From: Liriodendron chinense | Lineage: Eukaryota > Streptophyta > Magnoliopsida > Magnoliales > Magnoliaceae | NCBI GenBank assembly: GCA_003013855.2 | Contig: ML058577.1 | Span: 1,860,001 to 1,924,000 of the forward strand | DNA: 64,000 nucleotides | Direction of reading: 5' to 3' | In this document: positions 36,801-47,469 of the stretch, piece by piece | Position numbering within the stretch: position 1 is the first letter of the stretch | Layout: every line of letters starts with the position of its first letter | Position numbers and translations under genes: made by a program | Notes under the pieces: generated by a model | The model's input: only the letters and a program-made list of their open reading frames with translations | Told to the model about the DNA's origin: nothing | The model's database searches: none

Positions 36801-37523
36801 ATCAAATTCATGAAGAACAACATCATATGCCGGTATGGAATTCCTAATGCTATCATCGCAGATAATGGGACCCCGTTTGTCAACAAGAAGATGGATGACT
36901 TCCTTAGTAAGTTCAAGATTCAGCGTCATCGATCAAGCCCCTACCGACCTCATATGAATGGTGGGGTAGAAGCCGTAAACAAGACAATCGTCAGGATACT
37001 CGAGAAGATGGTCGTGACTTATCGAGATTGGTCGGATATGCTTCCAAATGCACTTTGGGCCTATCGAACGTCTGTACGGTCTGCTACGGGCGTTACTCCT
37101 TTTGAGCTCACTTATGGAATGGAGGCAGTTCTACCAGTCGAGGTGGAAATACCATCATTATGGGTGTTACTAGAAAGCGGAATTGAAGAAGGAGAATGGC
37201 AACAGGCCAGATTTGATCAGTTACAGCTAGCAGATGAGAAGCGCATGCGTGCGCTAAGTCATTCCCAGTGCTATCAGAAAAGGATCGTTCGGGCTTACAA
37301 CAAGAGAGTCCGAAAAAGAAGTTTCAAGGTAGGTGACATGTTCATGAAGAAGATTCTACCGTCGCACCTTCCTAATCCCAAAGGAAAGTTCAAACCCTCG
37401 TGGGACGGACCGCTGATCATCAAAGAAGTACTTCCTAGAGGCGCTCTCAAACTCACCAGCATGAGAGGGGTGGATCTTCCTAAGCCAATCAACGCCGACA
37501 AATTGAAAATCTTTCATGGGTAA
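33879..37523 (+). pseudogene. Tat RT, RNase H, second RNase H and integrase
   Basis: Reverse transcriptase has the VYVDD box at about 34895-34909. A gypsy RNase H follows (about 35310-35700), then a second, archaeal-like RNase H (FFDGAANAKGSG, about 35785-36160), the hallmark of the Tat lineage. Integrase has an HHCC finger (36460-36610) and a D-D-E core (D near 36676 and 36859, E near 36968), and ends KLKIFHG. Lesions: single-base losses near 34718, 35029 and 35109, and stops at 36129-36131 (TAG) and 36213-36215 (TAA). The integrase frame (36216-37523) is open throughout. The element cannot make an intact enzyme set. Confidence 0.92.
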
Positions 37524-37959
37524 GTCATTCTGACTTTATCAAGAGTTACTTTAATAGAGCTGAAGTCAAGAGGTCAAAGCTAAAACCTCTGAGAAATCGT
37601 TTCCATCCACCAATAAGTGTTTCAAATAAGGGATTCAAAAGAAAAAAGAGAGAAGAAAAAGCACAAAAAAAAGAGAATACAAAAAAAAAGAAAAAAAAAT
37701 ACAAAAAAAAGAGAGAGAAAATGGGAAGCCAAAACAAGGCACCCAAGAAAAATCAACCCCAAAGGAAACACAATCATCCATCCACCTATCTCAAAAAGAT
37801 CTTTAGCTAAGACCAACAGCTTTATCATTGTAACCCAGAATAAGGAAGACTGCCATCGGCCAGCGAAGACGGATTCCCAACTTCTAGCCACCGCAGTTAT
37901 CCGAAAATTCAGAAAAAGAAAAAAGAGAAAAAAAAATGTGTGTGCCTAAACAAAGAGGG
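37524..37959 (+). other. A-rich spacer after integrase
   Basis: No gene is seen. The stretch 37628-37720 is very A-rich with AAAAAAG runs, followed by a less biased part. Open frames here are lysine-rich artefacts of composition. It leads into the hairpin cluster. Confidence 0.6.
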
Positions 37960-38174
37960 CGGAGTGAAAACCCGAAAGGGCGCTCCGAGTAAAAACAGTG
38001 GGCACAAAGCGGACTTGGTGAAAACTCGAAAGGGCGCCAAGGGTAAAAACAGCATAGCTGCCAAGGGGCAGGCAAGATCAAACACCCGGGACGTGGTGAA
38101 AACTCGAAAGGGCGCCACGGGCAAAAATGACTGAAAAAGGTCGGCTGTAGTGAAAACTCAAAAGAGCGCTGCAG
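37960..38174 (+). repeat. Four covarying hairpins with GAAA-type loops
   Basis: Each copy has an 18-base core like TGAAAACTCGAAAGGGCG enclosed by a stem of different sequence: CGGAG/CTCCG (37960-37987), CTTGG/CCAAG (38014-38041), CGTGG/CCACG (38092-38119) and CTGTAG/CTGCAG (38145-38174). Inside the core an inner stem closes a tetraloop: CCC-GAAA-GGG, CTC-GAAA-GGG twice, and CTC-AAAA-GAG. An A5-6 run follows each. Units are 54, 78 and 54 bp apart. Changes on one side of a stem are matched on the other, which suggests a structured RNA (or single-stranded DNA) element. Its role is unknown; it lies where the sense pol and antisense gene A converge. Confidence 0.85.
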
Positions 38175-38616
38175 GAAAAAATGGCTCAAATAGAAAAAGA
38201 AAAATTAAAAGTGCAGGTAACAAGAAATCAGACGGTCCGAATCAGTTCAAGCGGTTGCAGTTCAAGAACAAGAAGAAGTATAGTCGGGAACAAAGAACCC
38301 TACAAACTCTGACAATCTCAGGAAGTAATAGTTTCTATTGCCTACATCTCTAGGGAACCAAAGGGACCTCGCAAGTCAATCTCGAGACATCGGTCAAAGC
38401 ATTGGCCGAGCCTCAGTTCTGATTCCTGTATCCCGACACAAAAGCCAGACACACTCACAAGGCAACTCATAGCACAATAGATTTTCAAAAAAGTTTTCTC
38501 CTTTTTCATTAAATGCATCATATTTCTTTTACATATATCATTCATCTTTTTCAAAAAATACAAAAAATGCATCATCACCAGTCATGCAAAAGGGAATGTA
38601 CAGATGGCCAACACAA
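38175..38616 (+). other. Convergent gap between pol and antisense gene A
   Basis: This stretch of 440 bp has no recognised gene. It probably holds 3' ends of both transcription units. No clear polyadenylation signal pair could be fixed by eye. Confidence 0.5.
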
Positions 38617-41234
38617 TCAATCTCTACCCTCCTCCTCGGCCATATCAGGTAAGTCCTCTGACTCATAATGAAGTAGCCTCGCTCTCAACCTGCTCACCTC
38701 CATACGCAGGTAATGCACCTCATCGCGCTCAAGGACACGGATCGCTGTCTCCTCGTCAGACAACCGCTGATCGGCAGCCAATCTCCTCGACATCATCTCA
38801 CAATGATACCGAAGTGCGAAAATCTCAGATAGCAAATGGCCATGAGTGGCCAAAAGGAAACCAGGATCGATGAATGGGCGCTCCTCAAAGGGCTCATATG
38901 AACCAGATGAAGAGTCGGCATCTCCAAGGATATCCTGCTCATCCTCATTGGCAATCTGGTGCCAGCAAGGGATACGTCGATACAGAGACTGCTCAGCAAC
39001 CCAGTGCTGATACGGGGTGGTCGCCATCGGAAAAGTCCACAGCTCAAAACCAAGCAAATCAGCAGTCAAGTAACTCGCCCAGGATCCATCAACCCGAGTC
39101 CTAAAGTCAGATGATCTAGATGGAAGTGCTCGACGCCCGATACCTGTGAAAGTAAAGAGAGGAACATCTTGCTCGTACCCAAACTACCGCAAGAACCGGA
39201 TAGGGTGGTAAGAAAAGTAAGATCGAAAGCCTACCAACATTAGAGGAAGGCGGTGCGCATCACAGAGTATTGGAGGAAGCGAAAGCCAAGATGATTCCCA
39301 ACGGACATTCCAGTCACGAAGTTCAGCGAACATCCTGCGATACAAGGGCTCACTTATCTTAGCTGTATGAGGAAGAAACTCCATGATGTGTCGCATAAGG
39401 TCTGGGCGACGAGTACCAGGAAATGGTACAGGAACAGTCAGCGAAAGACTCTCCCATAGCCAGACCTGATCACAAGAAGGAAAAGAAATTCAGCTAGAGC
39501 AAAGCAATTCCTAAAAGACATGAAAAGAAAAGGTGCAAGAAAAGATACCTAAAGAAATGCATAGCAGCCGCGAAGGACACGAGTGCGGCCTAGGGCACAG
39601 TCAGTCAGCCCATTAAACAGCTCAGCCAGGACGAGGGAAATGATCCCCTGACGTCGAATAACTCGGCTCATCACCTCAAACAGCAAAGGAGTTTGAGACC
39701 TCCGCCATCTCGAGAATAACACCTCAGCTATCAAGCAAAAGATCAGTGCATTCCGAGCAAGTAGAGACCCTGCCACACTCCGAGGACTCGAGAAAAGATC
39801 GTATAGCAAATCTAAGGAGAACACCACGGCACCCTGGCCATCAGCTGCAGGCTGAACAAGATAAGGGATCCCGAACCAATTCTGCTGTGTGGCAGTCTTC
39901 GACAAAGTCTTTGGCAAAAAATATTGAGTATAATCCCAAGGAAGACTGGTCAAGCGCGCAAGCTCCTTCAAAGAGGGTCCCATCTCCATGTCGTTGAACG
40001 CAAACAAGTTCAACGAGGGGACCTAGTCAATCAGTGCAGCCCCAAGCATCCTCCAATCAATGTCAACTCTAGCCATATGGATCAGACCGCCGAAGCCATA
40101 CGACTCCAAGTCTCGAATCTCATAAGCTGACAAACTGTCAAGCCAAGCAAGCAGTCGTGGCAAGCAAGAAGGACGAGGAAGCAGCTGACAAGTCCTCACG
40201 AGTATCCCCTCCAGAACAAAAGGCCTAGGAATCAATGACAGCTCATCAAGGATCGAAAGATCAACGGGCGAAGGAGAAGGAAAAGCTGGAACCTCTACAG
40301 GCTCAACAGTCCCTGACCTATCCTCAGTAGCGGCTATGTCTGATATAGTCGCATCACTGTCTGAAACTGTCACGACCTCAGCCGCATGAGAAGACTTGCC
40401 CACCTCTTGAATCGAGTGCGTAAAGGACCAATGATTAGGAGAAGGGCGATACTCCCCACCAAAAGGGCTATCAACAAAGATCACACCACACATCGTAGCA
40501 TCCTGACCAATCTGACCGTCGAAAAATGCATCTGAACCATCAAGAAGGGTCCCGGCAACCCCGATCGAAGAATCAATGGTCAAATCTAGACCTGCGGCCC
40601 TCTCCAACATAAAGTTGTGAATCCAATCATCATCCTGTCCAATCAAAGGAATCATCGAGGCATCCACACCATCCATCATCAGGGGGACATCATCAATGAT
40701 CACATCAAGTCCACCCAAGCAAGTGTGCCGCACATATCGGATATCATCAAGAGCATACAGGCCGTTAAAGGTATCATCTGAACCATCCATTCCATTCAAA
40801 CATGAGATCAGCCCATCTATGTCCATCATAGCCCCATCACCACCATCAATCATATCATCCATGCGGCCCACACTCAAAGGGTGTATAGCCTCACCTATGT
40901 CCCATCTCCCCATCACATCCATACCATCCATTTCTCCCATAATCAATGACCCATTCAAAATTGAATTTCCAGCATGGTTGCCATTAATGGGGCCATTCAA
41001 AGCTCCACCAACCACTACCCCTAAATCCTCATCAATGCCCCCATTCAATGCTCCATCTCCACCATCCCTCAAAAGCATCTCATCATCATTAAGGTCTTCA
41101 CCACTTCCTGAAGTGTGGGACCCATCATGGATAGCCCCCACAGCACCTAGATCTCCACCATCCATTGCTGGAGAAAGGACCAAACAAGAAAAAGACAAAA
41201 AGAGAAGGAAAGAAGAGACAAAAGGGAGATTCAT
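38617..41234 (-). pseudogene. Antisense gene A, PMD/DUF7745-like, two exons
   Basis: On the minus strand, exon 1 is 41234-39549 and exon 2 is 39465-38617, with an 83-bp GT-AG intron (39466-39548) in phase 0. About 844 codons in all. The N-terminus has a hydrophobic run, then about 300 residues rich in D, G, I and M. The C-terminal half resembles the plant mobile domain family (an SYEIRDLESYGF-like lead, DIDWRMLGAALID, NLFAFNDMEMGPSLKELARL, a helical core, then a DWNVRWESSW segment) and ends in a likely coiled coil (LRMEVSRLRARLL). Three TAG stops (40023-40025, 39549-39551, 39184-39186) interrupt it, each consistent with a former CAG. Known PMD proteins (MAIN, MAIL1) act in the nucleus in gene silencing and meristem upkeep, and PMD sequences are also carried by transposons. 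The family call is from memory of motifs. Confidence 0.7.
39466..39548 (-). other. Intron of antisense gene A
   Basis: The minus-strand donor is GTATCT and the acceptor TGATCAG. The 83-bp length is typical of short plant introns. Removing it keeps the frame from ...CYAFL into VWLWESLS. A spliceable intron on the strand opposite to the element's own transcript survives retrotransposition. Confidence 0.7.
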
Positions 41235-42101
41235 GGCTGAATAAAAAAACTGGGTACATAGATGAGGGAGACAGCAACCAGAAGAATGTGCTCACTGTCC
41301 GAACTAGAGCCAGCCTAAACCGCACAAGAGGTGAGCCTTAGGCAGCCCGCTGTGGGCCGCCCGTACGGACGCGATCCCTCTCTCCGCGGGATTGGCTCCA
41401 CGATCGTTGGTAGGTGAGGCTGACAGTCCACGTCAGCAGATGGCACCCTGAGGGCCGCCCGAGGCTCCAATCCACTCCAGATTTCATTTGAGGTTGATCA
41501 GAATCATCTAGAAGGTACCCCACTTGTTCAATCACGAAGTATTACGGCCAACATGGGCCTGGTCAAGTCAAAGAGAAGGAAAATTGATCAAGAGGGGCCC
41601 ACAAGCAATCTGAGCCATTCAAAGACTAGATCATTATGATCTAAACCATGAAAAAGCTTGCCTGAGTCATCAAATAGCAACATCAAGGGTTTGATTGTCA
41701 AAAAAGAGGGCCAGAGTCCAAGATCTAATCATCAAGTGGGCCCACATGGCTGAAAAGAGCAATCCAAACCGTTCAAATCATCATCCACACCATGAAAGGC
41801 CTTCTTAACCTCACAAAACATCAAGAAAAGGTGCTCCAAAGCCAAGCTGAAGTCTAGAAAGGGCCCACAGGGCCAAGTCAAGCAATCTGAACCATTCAAA
41901 CCATCATCCATGCAGTTAAGAAGTCTCATATTCCGCAAATCATTAAAAAATGAGTCAGAAATCAAAGCATCTAAGTATCATCAAGAGGTTTTGAGGCAAA
42001 TCAAGGATCGTGTATTCATTCAGAAGATTTTGATACAAAAAGAAAAGCAAAAAGGAGGAGATCATACATCAAGTAAGCTGAATACATCTATAAGAAGCAG
42101 G
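41235..42101 (-). other. Spacer between antisense genes A and B
   Basis: This should include the gene A promoter and the gene B 3' end. Three related blocks, CAATCYRAACCATTCAAA followed by CATCATCCA-like sequence, lie near 41598, 41758 and 41884. They resemble parts of the window's dispersed repeats. No TATA box upstream of 41234 stands out. Confidence 0.5.
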
Positions 42102-43594
42102 CTACAGGTCACCAACATAGTCATCATCATCCCTCCTCTCGTCCCGCTCTCGACGATGAAGATCCATCAAAGGAGCTGTCACTGAGCCTCCAGCGTACCT
42201 GCGACAACCCCCAGGAACATAGAGCGGAGGAAGCAGAGGCCCCTGTCCGTACAGCAAGTACCACTCGTCATAGTCACGATCCGGGATCGTGAAGCGAAAC
42301 CCAAGCTAGCCCATAAGAGCATCAACCATCTCATCAGCTAGGATCTGAGCAGCTGGAGGAGGTGCGGAATAAGGGACTAAAGCCACCTTAGTAATCTGTC
42401 AAAGCAGCCTCTCACCCAAATACCACTGAAATGATTCAGCGTCAGAAAGCATAATCCGGAGGCAATGAAGAATCATATGCCTCCACATGCTGAGGGGTGT
42501 AGTAGAGAGGAAAGTTGGCGTACGGCATCCGAGCAAACTATAGTAAATGAAGTCATCACAATCAGCCACAGAGCAGCACGAGGGATAAGGAAAATAAGAT
42601 ACTTACATCCTCAATGGTCAATCCGTCTATGTAAGCGCGCCAATTATCCCCAGATACACGAGAGTTCCGTTGACGATTTTGTTGATGCTAGTGCATATGG
42701 CGGTACAGAGGTGGCTCAATGTCATCTTGTATCCTCAGCGCGAGATGAGTAAAATGGTCATAAAAGCAAGTCTGGACAAGGGCACACATAACGATCAGAG
42801 AAAGAAAGAAGGCAAATGTCTCCAGGGAAGGTTAAAAAGAATACCTCTATGACAGGCCAGAAACCTTTGAAGGACCGGCTATTCCGAGAGGTCTTATCCA
42901 AGCCCAGGAAAGCATGAGTCAAGATAGTTCCATTCCAATTGTAGCGATGGTAAAAATCCTCAACCAAACGAAGAAATTTAGGATCGATCCTCTCGTTCGA
43001 GTGACAGAAAAGGACGGACCCGAAGGCGTAAGCAATCATGGCCCGTGCTTTGTGGAGGGCCTCTAGCTTGGTAGTAGGGGTGACAGTAGCAAAGGTGTTG
43101 TAGAACCATTGCAATTTTACTTGATGGCCCTGGAATTCATCCTCAGGTGGGACGTCACCCACAAGCCGTAGCCAGTCAGTGGAAGTGATGGGAGCAAGAG
43201 AGCCGACATGGGGAACAACTGCCCCATGAAATGGAAAACCAATTTGCATATATATGTCCAGGGGAGTTATTCCCCACTCGCCACAAGGGAGTTGAAAGGT
43301 GTGGGTCTCATACCGCCACCTCTCATAAAGAGCCGTAAGCAGCATGCAGTTGGCGTTGTTGTTATGGAAGCACAAAGTAAGGAGGCCGGCAAAAGGGGTA
43401 TCAGCTAGAACTTGTTTAAGCAAAGGCTGTGGGTGTTTCACCCAGTCATCCCAAAGATCCCTGGTACCTCGACCCTTGATGGAGGGAAGAGGTTGGTGCT
43501 CCTTAGCCAAGGAACACATATGAGCCCCTTGGCGAATAATGAAGGCCGGATCATCCTCATCGATCACCCATCGTCCTCTTGTACCATCCGCCAT
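42102..43594 (-). pseudogene. Antisense gene B, plant mobile domain, three exons
   Basis: On the minus strand the exons are 43594-42845, 42771-42607 and 42537-42102, with GT-AG introns of 73 and 69 bp, both phase 0. Exon 1 starts MADGTRGRWVIDEDDPAF and contains the PMD core (YERWRYETHTFQLPCGE, WGITPLDIYMQIGFPF, a middle helical part, GFWPVIE). Exon 2 has DNWRAYIDGLTIED. Exon 3 has MPYANFPLYYTPQHVEAYD and RDYDEWYLLYGQGPLLPPL and ends in an acidic, arginine-rich tail. Lesions: TAG at 42688-42690, a frameshift near 42445-42451, TGA at 42399-42401 and TAG at 42306-42308. Exon 1 is intact. It is probably a captured host PMD gene or an older Tat antisense gene. Gene A lies downstream in the same orientation. 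Confidence 0.8.
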
Positions 43595-45049
43595 AGAATC
43601 CTACAAGCTTGGCAAGGTGAGTCTCTACTCTTTACCCGTTAAAATCCAAATCATTATACAGGAAACCCTTGGATTCAGACTTACATTCAAATACAAAATC
43701 CAAGTCCATGTGTTGCCTAGGATAAGTGTTGGCCCCATCAAAGAAGGCAAGGCCCACCTTAAAGAAGGTTGCATGCCGTGCCTAGGAAAGAAAAGTCCAT
43801 CATCCAAGGACACATTTCGGCCAACAAATGCACTCAAGTGCCATGAGATCAACAAGGGATAAGAATCCAACTTCACATGAGGAGTTCCTATTCAAAGCCC
43901 ATATGTGTCCAAGGATTGGTTCACTTTTCATACCAAGGCCATGATTCTCATTTAAGATGTTCCCATCTTTTTACACATATACATGGACAAGTGGGTAATA
44001 GGAAGGAAATGGGTCCCCATGAGTAACTCAAGTGCCCCACCTCAATGGATTGAAAGGAGCACATAGCCCACTTGAAGAACATAAGGACCCATTCATGGGT
44101 TAACCATGGGCAACCCTATGTGCATCATCTTGATGAAAGTTTTGACTATGAGAGTACAAAATGGTAGTTTACCCACAAACATATGAATCAAAGAAGCCAA
44201 TGGTAAAAAAATTTGATGCACATAGCCCACATGAAAGAACCAAAGTTGGAAATGTCCATGCAAGGACAAGTTTGGGCAACTTATGTGCACCAATTGCTTT
44301 ACAAAAAGGGGAATCATTTGAGAACAAGAAGACATGGCTTGATGAGTCACCCAACCATCATGAAAATAGTTAAGAATGATACACATAGCCCTCTTGAAAA
44401 TCAAAATCCAAAAGGCCCCAAAGCATGGGACAAAATTGGGCAACCTATGGGTATCATTCTTTCCACAAAAAATCACTCATATTTGAGAATGATGGTGGAT
44501 GACCCACCAAGCACCCCAAGAGAAGTCCAAGGAGCTATGATTGCATGGATAGCTCACTTGAAGAAGGTCATCCATTTGAGGTTGGACACATTAAAGGAAG
44601 CTCTTGAGATCCACTTTCCTAAAACATGAGAAAACCATTTGAACTTAGTGAGATTGTTGAAACAACTCACTCATGGGACTTGTAGGTGATCAAGTAACCC
44701 AAGTTCTCCATCCATCCAAAGAAAAGGCATGAAGGAAAAGAATCCTACATGTACAAAGTGTAGTGGTGCACACATGACTCAAAGAAATACACAAGTTTCA
44801 AAGAGGGCCCAAAAGCCCATCTATATGGAGGAATTTCAAGGAACCCACCACACTTTGTGTACAAGGATGTACATCATAATCAAGAAATGGAGGAAGATTT
44901 GGGCCACTTGTCCCTAAAGGCCCAACTAAGAAATCTAGCCCACTTGAGATCCAAGTGAAGAATGGGCTAGTCACCTTTGTCCATACACATGTGAAGAAAA
45001 GTGGGGCCACCCAAAGTGAGCCCTATGAGCCCAAAACTTGAGGTGGGCC
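43595..45049 (+). mobile_element. Tat 3' non-coding region, long element (first part)
   Basis: No sense-strand gene is seen. From about 43887 the sequence is colinear with 1231-1726 and 3912-4560 of copy 1. The 43595-43886 part should hold the promoter of antisense gene B. The last five bases (GGGCC, 45045-45049) are the left duplication of the next insertion. Confidence 0.7.
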
Positions 45050-46375
45050 TGTTCGCTCGCCTTAAGTGTAAGGCTGCGATGTAGTAATAAATCTCGGTAA
45101 GACCGAGGTCGATCCACAGGGAAAGAGGTAAACAATTCCAAGTACTCTAATAACTAGAATCTAAGAAGTTTAGGAGAATGGTTTTTCACATCAAATAGAA
45201 AAATCTAAAAATAAGAAGAACTAGAGCATCAAGGATCCACTTGTAGTAGTCCAATGCCAATCCATTCATCCAAGTACAACACAATCAGAATCAAAGTCCT
45301 ATCTCTCATCTAATTGGAAGATATAACATTCAAGCACAAACAGTCTTACTTAAATCTGGAAATTAGATTTCTAGTTCTAATGAAGCACATAGAACTTGAA
45401 CTTGTAGCCTTCGGAGTAACAGCCATGCCTATGGACTATGGCATGCTCAAGGGTTATTACAATTCGAATTCAAACAACCCAATCATGGTAATCTCAGAGA
45501 ATTGCAAGGAACTCATGTCCGGAGCACACAAACTCTCACAAAACTTCTAAAAAACCAAACTTTATTCAAACTAGAAGTTCAAAATCCAAATTTAAGAAAA
45601 GGGTACTTGAAATAAAAGAATTAAAGCATTGATACCAACTACAAATTTCACCTCTAGCTCTAGCTAAGAGGTTAGCTAAGGAAAAGCATATTAAAACTAG
45701 AACTAGAACTAAAAGAAGAAGAAGAAAACTAGTCGTAGGAGGCTAGGAAGCCTCCTAGGTCTTGATCTCTTTGCTCCCCACGTTGCTAGATGCCCTAGGA
45801 AGAGAGTGGAAGTGGCCTTTTATAAGTTGGAGCAGAAGATTCTAGATTATGCAAGAAATCACGCAATTGTGCAGAGAAAATTGGAGCTTCACAGACAAGC
45901 TCTGTTATGCTGACGACTGGTCGCACGACCGGTCTAAGCTCATGAACGACCGGTCGCACGATCGGTCTCAAAACCTTAAAAACAGTCCAATGAGTTTTAT
46001 GTTTCTGGACTACCCTCGACCTGTCTGGCGACCAGTCTGGCGACCGGTCTAAGAAGAAGAAATAGTCCAAAAATTACACTGTAGACCTGTCTTGCGACCG
46101 GTCTGGCGACCGGTCTACAGACAGGTCTAAGGCAAAAATTTCAAATTCTCTTCTTTTTCTCCTCTCTTTCTTTCTTGCTTCTTTCTTCCACATTTTGGGA
46201 CTTGTTCTATTGATCCTCAATGCATACAAAGCGACACTTTTAACCATGAATTGGTGACATCTCCCTCTCATTCCTACAATCACAAAAACATGTATTAGAT
46301 TAGTCTTTAAACATGAAAACCATGCATATAATGTGATGTAATGGGTTGGCAAATGTATAAATTGGAGGCTTAACA
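45050..46375 (-). mobile_element. Solo LTR, Athila-related, inverted
   Basis: It is 1,326 bp with TG...CA ends and a perfect 5-bp duplication GGGCC (45045-45049 and 46376-46380). The homologous copy at 4541-4590 shows the empty site. Its first 75 bases are the inverted equivalent of the Athila LTR end, including the CTCGGT...ACCGAG hairpin, while the rest is strongly diverged. Read in its own direction it has a degenerate GACCGGTC array (about 46130 to 45912) followed by TATAAAAG (45824-45817), the same order as in the Athila LTR. Confidence 0.85.
45912..46130. repeat. Degenerate GACCGGTC array in the solo LTR
   Basis: The repeats are imperfect, for example CGACCGGTCGCACGATCGGT and GCGACCGGTCTGGCGACC. 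Arms are separated by GCAC or TGGC rather than AT, so they are less symmetrical than those at 16393 and 58756. The position upstream of a TATA box is preserved. Confidence 0.7.
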
Positions 46376-47032
46376 GGGCCCTACCAATGTCATGGGCCCA
46401 AACCTTGAAAAGAAGAGGGAAAAGAAAAGAAAGCTCTAAGGAAAAATGACAAAGACAAGAGAGCATGAGGGAGCCCAAAATGAAGTGCTGGGCCCATCAA
46501 ATACACCAAGGGCCATGACTTCACTTTGAGCCCAATTGATACATATGAAAAGTGGCCCAACTCCCATAAGAAAAGATAGGATATTTTGCCATGCACACCT
46601 GACGCACATGGCAAAATTACCCTTTATATACACATGAAGGGAGTGTGAAAGAAGGAAAAAAATGAAATGGATGCTTGCAATGTCCTTCTCCATGCACCAC
46701 CTTTAGAAGAGATTGGAGATCTAGAAAAAGGCCAAAGAGTCTTGGGCCCACCTTGGCTCCTTTTGAATAGCTACATGAAGAAAAGAAAGAAACATGAGAA
46801 GAGACAATGAAGAAGAAAAAGGACAAGAGAGAAAAGGGAGTGGTCCATACCTTTACCACTCACCAAAGGGGGACCACCCTGCTGTCTCAAATCTTCACTA
46901 AGGCCCACCACTTGAAAGAAGAAAAGGACCACCAAAAGAAAGAGAAAAACTTGAAGAAAGAGAGAGTATGAGAAAGAGAAGAGAGAGATTGCATGTTGGA
47001 GGGGCCAAGGGTGCCCCATGTTATATAGAAAA

Positions 47033-47033
47033 G

Positions 47034-47062
<29 letters not shown>
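47033..47062. repeat. Run of 30 G
   Basis: The equivalent place in copy 1 (about 5225-5240) reads AAAAGGGGAGGGCACCCC, and the inverted copy (about 63847-63865) has the same short form. The long run is therefore a local expansion in this copy, or an assembly artefact. Confidence 0.9.
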
Positions 47063-47065
<3 letters not shown>

Positions 47066-47469
47066 CCCTTTACCTGACCCACTGGAAAGACCAGTGGGCA
47101 GAGACAGTTTGGGCGGCACCCAGGGGGCCGTCCTTCCTCCCACCTAGTTGAAATGACCCCTCACCCTCTCTCCTTGGGAAGAACTCCTTGGGAATGGTGG
47201 TTGCAAGTGAATCTTGTACCTCCATGTAAGAATGAGGTGATGGAAGAGAAGGATAAGAAAAATTAAGGAATCTCACCAAAATCTCATCTTGTGAGAAATT
47301 GGGGAGAAGTTGGCTTGATGATGTGGAAAAAGCTCCTTGGAATTTGTAAGAAAAAGAAAGAGAATTGACTTGGTCAAACAGTGATCTCAACCATCCAAAG
47401 TCATGACCTGGTGATCTGAACCATTCTAAGAAGAATCCCCAGAATTTTCAACCTTGATTGCTGTCTATT

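Noticed and set aside
40696..41244. 182-codon frame on the + strand opposite antisense gene A
   Set aside because: It is a shadow of the D/G/I-rich N-terminal part of gene A. The minus-strand frame continues into recognisable PMD-like sequence and a spliced exon, whereas this one does not.
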